From Anaerolineales bacterium (GTDB lineage Bacteria > Chloroflexota > Anaerolineae > 4572-78 > J111): 6,214 nucleotides of DNA. Shown one piece after another: positions 1 through 5,490 of the stretch; position 1 is the stretch's first letter, and the number at the start of each line of letters is the position of its first letter. The notes below the pieces were generated by a model, which had not been told where the DNA came from, searched no databases, and saw only the letters and a list, made by a program, of their open reading frames with translations. The position numbers were made by a program, and so were the translations under genes. The DNA lies in contig JAAUSP010000459.1 of the NCBI GenBank assembly GCA_012032575.1, positions 1 through 6,214 on the forward strand, read 5' to 3'.

Positions 1-255
1 CTGGGCATCGAGACGCCCTGGCCCAACCTGTTTGCCTGCGGCGATTGGGTCTATCACCCGGCCCCGGCCCTGTATCTGGAACGCGCCACGACCACCGGCA
101 TCGCGGCAGCCAATACCGTGCTGTCCAGCCTGGGACAGGAGCCGTGGCCGCTGCTGCCTCACCCGCAGCCGGAATGGCTGGCCGGACAAATAGAGCGCGG
201 CCTGCGCGGGCTGCGGGTCAGGATGCTGCGGCGCAAAAAAGGTTCAGCGCATTAA
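1..255 (+). CDS. FAD-dependent oxidoreductase (amine oxidase / phytoene desaturase-like), C-terminal fragment
   Basis: The window opens inside this gene; 84 codons remain before TAA at 253-255. The fragment begins LGIETPWPNLFACGDWVY and continues with PAPALYLERATTTGIAAAN. This matches the C-terminal FAD-binding signature of the amine oxidase / carotenoid desaturase superfamily: 'NLF-x-x-GDW', then a segment ending 'E-x-A-x-x-(S/T)G-x-x-AAN' that packs against the flavin. The tail (RGLRGLRVRMLRRKKGSAH) is basic and probably not catalytic. Substrate cannot be told from this part. In this family the fold oxidises carotenoid precursors, amines or similar hydrophobic compounds. The gene converges on the minus-strand gene 244-1269 and the two ends overlap by 12 bp. 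Family assignment is fairly secure; specific function is unknown. Confidence 0.8.
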   Translation: MGIETPWPNLFACGDWVYHPAPALYLERATTTGIAAANTVLSSLGQEPWPLLPHPQPEWLAGQIERGLRGLRVRMLRRKKGSAH

Positions 256-1269
256 AAAGCGAAACATGTCTTCTCTGACCGAATCGAGGAGAGCTAGTTG
301 GTTGGTAGATTTGAGCTTAAAACCCAGTTCCTTCTCCAGCGTGGTGAGCAGTTGATACAATATCGGCGAGCGGACCCGGATTTCTTTGGGCCGGCTGCCG
401 AGTTTGCTCAGTAAATAGACTACCTTCAGCGGAATCTGGCTGTACATATCCAGCAGCGACGGCAGCGGCGGGAGCAGTTCCTGGCCCAGAATCATGCCGC
501 TCCGTTTATCTACGGTCAGGAGCGAATAAGCGTAATAGGGCCGCTCACCCTTATCTCTAAAGGTTGAGGGCAGCATAAACAGGTCCATTTCCAGGGTAAA
601 CCCGGCGCGAGGCTGCCGCCGGAGCGCGGCCAAAGCGTCCAGGTCCATCTGTAGTTGGATGCTGGCCGGTTCGGGCGGAGGGACCGTCATGGATTGGTCC
701 TGCCAGACAAGCTGGCCTTTTTCTTTGCGGGCGACCCGTACCAGGTAATGAGACCCGCGGGTTAAGAGCGTCCAATTGTCGCGAAAGCGCAAAGCTACAT
801 CCTGAGCCTGGGTCAGCGCGTGGGTTAAAAAACGCACTTCGTCGGCCTCTAAAAACCAGGGCGCAAAGCCGGGCCGATAGCTGCGAAACTGCGGCCAGGC
901 CTGCCGCCCGCGATATTTCAAGCCCAGTTGCTTAATCAAATCCCGGTCGCGCTCGTGCAGCATTTGCCGGTCTTCAAATGACGCTTGAAGTTGAGGCACG
1001 TTCAGCACTTGCTCCGGGGTCATCTCCGGCCCGGCCTGTTCGAGGGCATGGAAGCCGTATAAGCCTTCCCGGTCCAAATACAGGGCGATGGCATAATGCT
1101 CCCCCAGCGACCCCATCACACTGACAAAACCCAACTGCCCGCTGTCTGGATCCTGCACTCCAAAGATTTTGGTTTCGTCCATCCACTGCCAGGGCGCAAC
1201 TTCCTTGAATTGGTCCCAGACTTCGTACAGCCGCCGCCACTCTTCCAGGGTGGGTTGCTTTTCGGTCAT
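244..1269 (-). CDS. Uncharacterised protein, DUF7309/DUF6930-like two-domain protein
   Basis: The product is 341 aa, with no signal peptide or membrane segment, so probably cytoplasmic. The N-terminal half (about residues 8-165) has an aromatic, acidic pattern: 'APWQWMDETKIFGVQDPDSG' at 25-44, then 'SVMGSLGEHYAIALYLDREG' at 50-69. I associate this with DUF7309, often found with pRiA4b ORF-3 or SEC-C type proteins. The C-terminal half (about 205-341) has 'MDLFMLPSTFRDKGERPYYA' near 228-247, 'VDKRSGMILG' at 253-262 and 'RPKEIRVRS' at 293-301, resembling DUF6930. These names are from memory and need a profile search. The biochemical role is unknown. The start is well supported: AAGGAG lies 6 nt before the ATG. 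The gene faces away from coaX across a shared control region, and its stop lies inside the 3' end of the oxidoreductase gene. Confidence 0.85.
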   Translation of the reverse strand: MTEKQPTLEEWRRLYEVWDQFKEVAPWQWMDETKIFGVQDPDSGQLGFVSVMGSLGEHYAIALYLDREGLYGFHALEQAGPEMTPEQVLNVPQLQASFEDRQMLHERDRDLIKQLGLKYRGRQAWPQFRSYRPGFAPWFLEADEVRFLTHALTQAQDVALRFRDNWTLLTRGSHYLVRVARKEKGQLVWQDQSMTVPPPEPASIQLQMDLDALAALRRQPRAGFTLEMDLFMLPSTFRDKGERPYYAYSLLTVDKRSGMILGQELLPPLPSLLDMYSQIPLKVVYLLSKLGSRPKEIRVRSPILYQLLTTLEKELGFKLKSTNQLALLDSVREDMFRFLMR

Positions 1270-1275
1270 GGAACT

Positions 1276-1281
1276 CTCCTT
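1276..1281 (-). promoter_or_regulatory. Ribosome binding site of the DUF7309/DUF6930-like gene
   Basis: On the minus strand AAGGAG lies 6 nt upstream of the ATG at 1269. This fixes the start and argues against longer minus-strand frames that cross this point. Confidence 0.75.
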
Positions 1282-1307
1282 TGCTTTCTAAAAAGTGAGA
1301 ATAGCCA

Positions 1308-1336
1308 AGCGTAAAGCGAGGCCGATAAAATGTCAA
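1308..1336 (-). promoter_or_regulatory. Candidate sigma70-type promoter for the minus-strand DUF gene
   Basis: On the minus strand there is a perfect -35 box TTGACA (plus coordinates 1331-1336). A 17-nt spacer leads to a weak -10 box TACGCT (1308-1313, 3 of 6 matches). The implied transcription start would leave a leader of roughly 30 nt before the ATG. The -35 and spacing are good but the -10 is poor, so this is tentative. Confidence 0.35.
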
Positions 1337-1346
1337 ATTGGAGAAG

Positions 1347-1365
1347 TGAGTTGGGCCGTAACTCA
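1347..1365. promoter_or_regulatory. Small dyad in the divergent coaX/DUF control region
   Basis: Arms TGAGTT (1347-1352) and AACTCA (1360-1365) are perfectly complementary around a 7-nt centre. The dyad lies between the two candidate divergent promoters, where an operator could influence both. The arms are short, so this could be chance. Confidence 0.25.
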
Positions 1366-1374
1366 AAATAAGAC

Positions 1375-1403
1375 TTGTTTATACACGCCACGTGGAGTAG
1401 AAT
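1375..1403 (+). promoter_or_regulatory. Candidate sigma70-type promoter for coaX
   Basis: TTGTTT (1375-1380) is separated by exactly 17 nt from TAGAAT (1398-1403), which matches the -10 consensus at 5 of 6 positions. The leader to the coaX ATG at 1448 would be about 35-40 nt. The spacer contains the perfect 8-bp palindrome CCACGTGG (1388-1395), a possible operator core. The -35 box is weak. Confidence 0.45.
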
Positions 1404-1447
1404 GGGGGCTGTCTGAGTGAAACCTCAACCCGGCGAGAGGTGTAATC

Positions 1448-2215
1448 ATGTTACTCACCATAGATATCGGCAATACCAACATCACCTTTGGCGTTTATAA
1501 CGACAGCCAGACCTTGCAGTATCACTGGCGCATGAAAACCGACCATGACCGCATGCCGGATGAGTACGGCATCATCATGCTTGGCTTGCTGCGCCACGAA
1601 GGGCTTGAATTCCACCATATCCAGGGCGTCGCCATTGCCAGCGTGGTGCCGCCGCTGACCCACGTTTTTGAAGCGATGATCGAGCGTTTTATCAGGCAAA
1701 AACCGCTGGTGGTGGGAACCGGGGTCAAAACCGGGGTCCAGATTCGCTACGACAGCCCCCGCGATGTCGGCGCGGACCGGATTGTGGATGCGGCGGCGGC
1801 CTATAAAATGTACGGCGGCCCGGCCTGTATTGTGGATTTTGGCACTGCCACCACCTTCGATGCCGTATCGGGCAAGGGCGAATACCTGGGCGGGGCTATC
1901 GCGCCGGGCATCGGCATTGCCGCCGAGGCGTTGTTCAGCCGCACCTCAAAACTGCCCCGGATTGACCTGGTCCGCCCGCCCAAAGCCATCGGGACCAATA
2001 CGGTCCACGCTATGCAAAGCGGCTTAATTTTTGGCTACGTCGGCCTGGTCGAAGGCATGGTCGCCCGCTTCCGGGCTGAGTTGGGGCAGCACATGCGGGT
2101 CATCGGCACGGGCGGGCTGGCTGAAACCATTGCCCGCGAAACAACAGTCATCGAAGTGGTCAATCCCTGGCTAACGCTGGAGGGATTGCGCTTGATCTGG
2201 GAGATGAATCAGTGA
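1448..2215 (+). CDS. coaX: Type III pantothenate kinase
   Basis: CoaX catalyses the first step of coenzyme A synthesis, ATP-dependent phosphorylation of pantothenate to 4'-phosphopantothenate, in the cytoplasm. The product is 255 aa, the usual size for the family. It has the ASKHA-fold hallmarks of type III enzymes in order: N-terminal phosphate-binding IDIGNTN (5-11, Asp6), PRDVGADRIVDAA (104-116) with the conserved Asp110 expected to act as catalytic base, DFGTATTFD (130-138) contacting nucleotide phosphates, and GGAIAPG (148-154). A second glycine-rich stretch, GTGGLAE, occurs at 220-226. Type III enzymes are usually insensitive to CoA feedback and need a monovalent cation; this is family knowledge, not visible here. 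The start is supported by GAGAGGTG (1435-1442) 5 nt before the ATG. coaBC follows after a 70-bp gap on the same strand, giving consecutive pathway steps. Confidence 0.97.
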   Translation: MLLTIDIGNTNITFGVYNDSQTLQYHWRMKTDHDRMPDEYGIIMLGLLRHEGLEFHHIQGVAIASVVPPLTHVFEAMIERFIRQKPLVVGTGVKTGVQIRYDSPRDVGADRIVDAAAAYKMYGGPACIVDFGTATTFDAVSGKGEYLGGAIAPGIGIAAEALFSRTSKLPRIDLVRPPKAIGTNTVHAMQSGLIFGYVGLVEGMVARFRAELGQHMRVIGTGGLAETIARETTVIEVVNPWLTLEGLRLIWEMNQ

Positions 2216-2217
2216 AA

Positions 2218-2276
2218 CGTCTTGCGTGTTGCGTCTTCCGTTTTCTTTACGCAACACGCAACACGCAAGACGCATC
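2218..2276. repeat. Heptamer repeat cluster with long inverted repeat, between coaX and coaBC
   Basis: Four tandem heptamers ACGCAAC, ACGCAAC, ACGCAAG, ACGCATC fill 2249-2276. Two more occur in opposite orientation (CTTGCGT, GTTGCGT) at 2221-2234. As a result, 2218-2234 and 2256-2272 form a perfect 17-bp inverted repeat around a 21-nt loop containing a pyrimidine run (2235-2247). As RNA this would be a strong hairpin ending 13 nt before the coaBC start codon. It is not followed by a T run, so it is not a classical intrinsic terminator. It might reduce readthrough, protect the upstream mRNA end, or simply be an intergenic repeat of the kind scattered in some genomes. Confidence 0.85.
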
Positions 2277-2285
2277 TATTATACT

Positions 2286-3519
2286 ATGCCAACACCTATA
2301 AAAGTTCTCCACAACAAACACATCATCCTCGGCGTGACCGGGGGGATTGCGGCCTACAAAGCGGCGGCGGTGTGCAGCCAACTGGTGCAGGGCGGAGCGC
2401 TGGTGGACGTGGTGATGACCGAGGCCGCGCAGAAATTTGTCACGCCGCTGACCTTTCAGGCGTTGACTCATCGCCCCGTCTACACCGATATGTTTAATAT
2501 TCCGCCCGGCCAAAATATTCCCCACATCAGCCTGGCCGACTCCGCCGATTTATTACTCATCGCCCCGGCAACGGCTAACACTTTAGCTAAATTGGCGAAT
2601 GGCCTGGCCGATGACCTGCTGGCGGCGATTGCCCTGGCGACCCCGGCCCCGCTGCTTCTGGCCCCGGCCATGGAAACCGATATGTGGCAGCACCCGGCGA
2701 CCCAGGCCAACCTGGAAAAACTGCAGAGTTGGGGCGCTGCCGTAGTGGGACCGGCGGAAGGACGGCTGGCGTCGGGGGCAATGGGGCCGGGGACGGCTGG
2801 TCGAGCCGGATGAGATTGTCAGCGCGGCGCGGGCGGTGTTAGGCCGGCAGGGAGGGTTGGCCGGTTGGAAAGTGGTGGTGACGGCAGGCGGGACGCGTGA
2901 AGCCATTGACCCGGTTCGTTTTGTCAGCAATCATTCCAGCGGCAAAATGGGCTACGCTATCGCTGTGGCCGCCCGCGACCGGGGCGCAGCGGTGACGCTT
3001 ATCACCACCGCCGGGCTGCCCGATCCCTTTGGCATCGAGGTCATTCACCTGGCTGCGGCAGAAGAAATGCTGGCGGCAACCTTGGAGAAAACCCGGCAGG
3101 CCGATTTGCTGGTAATGGCCGCTGCCGTCGCCGATTTTCGGCCGGGGACAGTGGCCGAACAGAAGATAAAGAAGAAGGCAGACACCACCGGCTTAACCCT
3201 GGAACTGGTCCGCAATCCCGATATTCTGGCCGAGGTAGCGGCTCAGAAAGCAGCCGGCCATGGCCCTACGGTGACGGTTGGTTTTGCGGCTGAAACTGAG
3301 GCTTTGCTGGCGAATGCCCAAAGCAAACTGGAACGCAAACGGCTGGATTTGATTGTCGCCAATGATGTATCAGCCGCCGACGCCGGTTTTGCCGTTGACA
3401 CTAACCGGGTGACGCTGTTGTTTGCGGGAGGTTCGGCCGAGGAATTACCCTTAATGAGCAAAGTTGAAGTGGCAGAAACAATTCTCGACCGGATTGAACG
3501 TTTAAACGTTGGACGTTGA
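2286..3519 (+). CDS. coaBC: Bifunctional phosphopantothenoylcysteine decarboxylase / phosphopantothenate-cysteine ligase, with a 1-base frame break
   Basis: CoaBC makes 4'-phosphopantetheine: the CoaB half ligates cysteine to 4'-phosphopantothenate and the FMN-dependent CoaC half decarboxylates the product. CoaC spans residues 1-170: GVTGGIAAYK (16-25, flavin/phosphate region), His80 in 'NIPHISLA' (expected catalytic His), 'APATANTLAKLANG' (93-106), 'APAME' (126-130) and 'GRLASGAMGPG' (159-169). The frame then breaks. One surplus base at about 2790-2793 sends this frame to TGA at 2811-2813, while the +1 frame continues with RLVEPDEIV and all of CoaB. CoaB shows VVVTAGGTREAIDPVR, SNHSSGKMGY (conserved Asn near 215) and EQKIKKK (near 291-297). 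The repaired protein is about 410 aa, normal for CoaBC. The ATG at 2286 has no clear Shine-Dalgarno sequence. An upstream start at 2226 would read through the inverted repeat and is unlikely. The stop lies in the downstream palindrome. Confidence 0.93.
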
Positions 3520-3528
3520 ACGTTCAAC
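3497..3528. repeat. ACGTT heptamer repeat with palindromes at the convergent ends of coaBC and the membrane-protein gene
   Basis: Four ACGTTNN units begin at 3498, 3506, 3513 and 3520, spaced 8, 7 and 7 nt. They create two perfect 14-bp palindromes: AACGTTTAAACGTT (3497-3510) and GTTGAACGTTCAAC (3515-3528). The second contains the coaBC stop TGA (3517-3519) and, on the other strand, the stop TGA of the convergent gene (3524-3526). A hairpin here could help end transcription from both sides, but there is no T run, so this is not called as an intrinsic terminator. Confidence 0.8.
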
Positions 3529-4273
3529 CAGCCGTCTGGCTGTAGCCAAGTTCATCCATCGTTGCCAGCATATCGCGCAGCCCCGCCAGGTGCTCCTGTA
3601 AATTTTCATCGAGGCGATGAAAGCGGTTATCATTAAAATCACCCCTGGCGACAATCAACAACATTTCGGCGTGAGTGGTGGACAAATCACTGGCAATTTT
3701 GCGAATGCGCAACTCGGCCTGGGTTTGAAAAATCTTCAGCTCTTTCAGGGCCGCTTGATGCTGTTTTTTGCTCTGTAACAAATCGCGCAGATAGGTGGCC
3801 TCGCCCTCAATAGCTGTGAGGGAGCGCCGGCGCAGGTCTTCAATTTCATTCGTCACCTGGCGCAGTTCACGCTCCAGATTACGCTGGCTGTATAAACGGG
3901 TCAAACCCTGTTCCAGGCGGGTCAGATTTTCCAGCCACCGTTCGACCGGGCGCAGGGTTAAATTGAGGCGGTCTTGCATCGGGCCGGGCGGATATTGGCG
4001 GGCTGTCCGCATAATCAGCCGTCCATAGTGGCGAGATTCGGCCACGGGTTGAGAAATGGACCGGGGCAAGGATGACCCCTGTAATACCTTAGCCAGTTTG
4101 CCGGCCCCCAACACCGAAAACAAGACAACCACCAGCGCCACAATTACCAGCAAGGCCAGCAAAACACCTATAATAATCAGAGGGAAGCCTGGCGCAACAA
4201 AAAGCAGCACTACAAAAGGTCCAAACAAAGCCAGAGCCGAAAATTTTATCAGAGCCATCAAAAAAGCACGCAT
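3524..4273 (-). CDS. Uncharacterised membrane-anchored protein with coiled-coil-like cytoplasmic region
   Basis: The product is 249 aa from the preferred start. Residues about 8-55 form two closely spaced hydrophobic segments: FSALALFGPFVVLLFVAPGF (11-30) and PLIIIGVLLALLVIVALVVV (31-50), separated by a Gly-Pro turn, suggesting a membrane hairpin. The rest is soluble, charged and apparently helical. Leu/Glu/Arg-rich stretches with heptad-like spacing (about 105-200, including NLERELRQVTNEIEDLRRRS at 132-151) suggest a coiled coil. No catalytic motif was recognised. A structural, adaptor or sensor role is conceivable but not shown. The start at 4273 is chosen because AAGGA lies 8 nt upstream and a TATAAT box lies just beyond. 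A longer frame from 4354 would begin upstream of that promoter. The stop is 4 bp from the convergent coaBC stop. Confidence 0.8.
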   Translation of the reverse strand: MRAFLMALIKFSALALFGPFVVLLFVAPGFPLIIIGVLLALLVIVALVVVLFSVLGAGKLAKVLQGSSLPRSISQPVAESRHYGRLIMRTARQYPPGPMQDRLNLTLRPVERWLENLTRLEQGLTRLYSQRNLERELRQVTNEIEDLRRRSLTAIEGEATYLRDLLQSKKQHQAALKELKIFQTQAELRIRKIASDLSTTHAEMLLIVARGDFNDNRFHRLDENLQEHLAGLRDMLATMDELGYSQTAG

Positions 4274-4281
4274 TTTGATTT

Positions 4282-4286
4282 TCCTT
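4282..4286 (-). promoter_or_regulatory. Ribosome binding site deciding the start of the membrane-protein gene
   Basis: On the minus strand AAGGA lies 8 nt before the ATG at 4273. The alternative ATG at 4354 has no comparable sequence in front. Confidence 0.6.
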
Positions 4287-4311
4287 GCAAAATTTTTAAT
4301 AGGGGGTAATA

Positions 4312-4362
4312 CTATGCTTTCAACAACGTAGTTATTATAGCATAGAAACATCATTAGTTGAA
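4312..4362 (-). promoter_or_regulatory. Candidate promoter of the membrane-protein gene with an overlapping dyad
   Basis: On the minus strand a perfect -10 box TATAAT (plus coordinates 4334-4339) stands 17 nt from a weak -35 TTCAAC (4357-4362, 3 of 6). Initiation near 4327 would give a leader of about 55 nt. A 7-bp inverted repeat, CTATGCT (4312-4318) and AGCATAG (4339-4345), brackets the -10 and likely start point, where a repressor site would sit. The -10 is convincing; the rest is tentative. Confidence 0.45.
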
Positions 4363-4391
4363 AAGCCGGCTCGCCAGATAAACCTGCTGAT

Positions 4392-4438
4392 TACCGGCGC
4401 TCGTTTGGCGTTGGCAAAGAACTGTCCAAGCGCCGGTA
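4392..4438. repeat. 10-bp inverted repeat in the divergent control region
   Basis: TACCGGCGCT (4392-4401) and AGCGCCGGTA (4429-4438) are perfect inverted copies around a 27-nt centre. The right arm runs into TATAAT at 4437-4442. There is no T run, and no + strand gene upstream for it to terminate, so it is more likely regulatory than a terminator. It is a G/C-rich island in an otherwise AT-rich stretch. The 294-bp gap 4274-4567 also holds the divergent promoter candidates listed separately; nothing else was recognised there. Confidence 0.55.
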
Positions 4439-4459
4439 TAATGCGATAATCCCGTCGGG

Positions 4460-4534
4460 TTGATTGAATAGGAGTAAAGTATTATACGATACAAACCAGG
4501 AAAAGTTTTAAAAACTAACCATTCAGGTTATAAT
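4460..4534 (+). promoter_or_regulatory. Candidate promoters for the exported protein gene
   Basis: Two alternatives are visible. The first is TTGATT (4460-4465), 17 nt, then TATACG (4483-4488), each matching consensus at 4 of 6. The second is a perfect TATAAT at 4529-4534 with only a weak AT-rich -35 (TTTAAA, 4507-4512, 16-nt spacer). A third TATAAT at 4437-4442 follows TTGGCA (4411-4416), but with a 20-nt spacer. The sequence alone cannot decide between them; the region is rich in A and T. Confidence 0.35.
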
Positions 4535-4567
4535 AAGCCGCCTTTGCCTGCGGTAAAATTTTATAGA

Positions 4568-5457
4568 ATGAGTAAAACCATGAAACAAAATTTAAGATTT
4601 CGCAACCATTCATTATACAGTTTGTGGCTTATTATGGCGCTGCTGGTTAGTCTGTTTTGGGCCGTTGGCGTTGCCTTTCAGCCAACCCCAGCCGCCGCCC
4701 AGACCCTACCTCCTGCCAACCAGATTTCAAATTTTCGAGCACCACTAAACACTTTAACCTCGCCATCGCCCTGGCTCATTCAAGCGACCAGTGTTGCCAC
4801 CCTTTATTTGCCCATTATTTACAGGAATCCTCAACCCTCTTTCTGGGATGATTTTTCGGATGACGACAGTGGCTGGCCGGTTGGCACAGACTCGGCCTGC
4901 ACGTCTAAATATGAGGGGGGCCGTTACCAATTGAATGTTAATAAAGATGAGGAATGTTTCCGCTTTGCCCCCCCGATGAAGCTGAACGAGTGTATGGCAG
5001 CTTTGAGGTATCCTTGTATCACAGCGACTATGAAAGCTCGGATGCCTTTTTTGGCCTTTATTTTAATGGCAAAGGGGGCAATGAACAGTATATTTTTAGA
5101 ATCCGGCCCAATGTTCCAACCAGCACCTGTTCCAATGGTGGTCAATGGGAATTTAGACGGCGCTGGGTTGATGACGATGAAAATGAAGATGACTTGATCG
5201 ACCGGAAATGTGAGCCAACCCTGATCCGAGGTTATGGCAGCAACAGTATCAACACCATCCGGGCCAAGCATACCAACACGGGCCAGCTCGTCCTTTATAT
5301 TAATAATAAAATAGTCTTCGACCGAAATGAAAGTTCCATCTCCGGCCCTGAGTTAACCGGCAAAGGCACCGGGGTATATGTCAGTGCGCCGGAAAACAAG
5401 GATATTATTGTTAAATTTGATGACTTTAAAGTTTATACCCTGGCAAATAGCCCGTAA
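4568..5457 (+). CDS. Exported protein with probable concanavalin/LamG-like beta-sandwich domain, with a 1-base frame break
   Basis: Repaired length is about 296 aa. Residues 1-45 form a Sec signal peptide: basic start with Lys/Arg, hydrophobic core LYSLWLIMALLVSLFWAVGV (16-35), then PTPAAAQ with an Ala-X-Ala cleavage site near 42-45. A Ser/Thr/Pro-containing spacer leads to YLPIIYRN (80-87), a motif I know from many Chloroflexota secreted proteins. The domain starts at FWDDFSDDDSGWPVG (92-106) and ends with IIVKFDDFKVYTL. The pattern 'DDFSD..SGW', a strand rich in Tyr/Phe, 'LVLYINNKIVF' and terminal 'FDDFKV' resembles concanavalin-like/LamG or 3-keto-disaccharide-hydrolase-type beta sandwiches. 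Four cysteines (about 111, 130, 188, 215) could form two disulfides. The frame breaks at the C7 run 4969-4975; one extra C restores it. Start could be 4568 or 4580; neither has a clear Shine-Dalgarno sequence. Ligand unknown, perhaps carbohydrate. Confidence 0.72.
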
Positions 5458-5490
5458 TCATTCGGAAAAATCTAAAAACCGAGGAAACCC

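Noticed and set aside
974..1366. 130-codon open frame on the minus strand
   Set aside because: It overlaps the DUF gene in another frame, crosses that gene's ribosome binding site, and its translation has low-complexity, out-of-frame character.
2218..2272. Intrinsic terminator after coaX
   Set aside because: The stem is strong but no T run follows it, and a pathway partner gene starts immediately after.
2218..2276. CRISPR-like repeats
   Set aside because: Units are 7 bp, directly abutting and partly inverted, with no spacers.
2226..2285. Longer N-terminus for CoaBC starting at 2226
   Set aside because: It would translate the inverted heptamer repeat into about 20 residues not found in CoaBC; the family begins close to the GVTGGIAAYK motif, fitting ATG 2286.
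2836..3519. Separate coaB gene starting with GTG 2836, as in bacteria with split coaB/coaC
   Set aside because: There is no ribosome binding site, and the conserved linker RLVEPDEIV lies before this codon in the same frame, which shows a frame break in a fused gene.
4056..4331. 91-codon + strand open frame opposite the membrane-protein gene
   Set aside because: It is antisense to the hydrophobic segments; its Lys/Thr/Ser-rich translation is what complementing such codons produces.
4274..4354. Longer form of the membrane protein starting at 4354
   Set aside because: That start would precede the TATAAT box and lacks a ribosome binding site; the ATG at 4273 has AAGGA 8 nt upstream.
5458..5490. 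Leucine-responsive leader or T-box before leuB
   Set aside because: The gap is only 33 bp, with no hairpin, leader peptide rich in Leu codons, or T-box motif.
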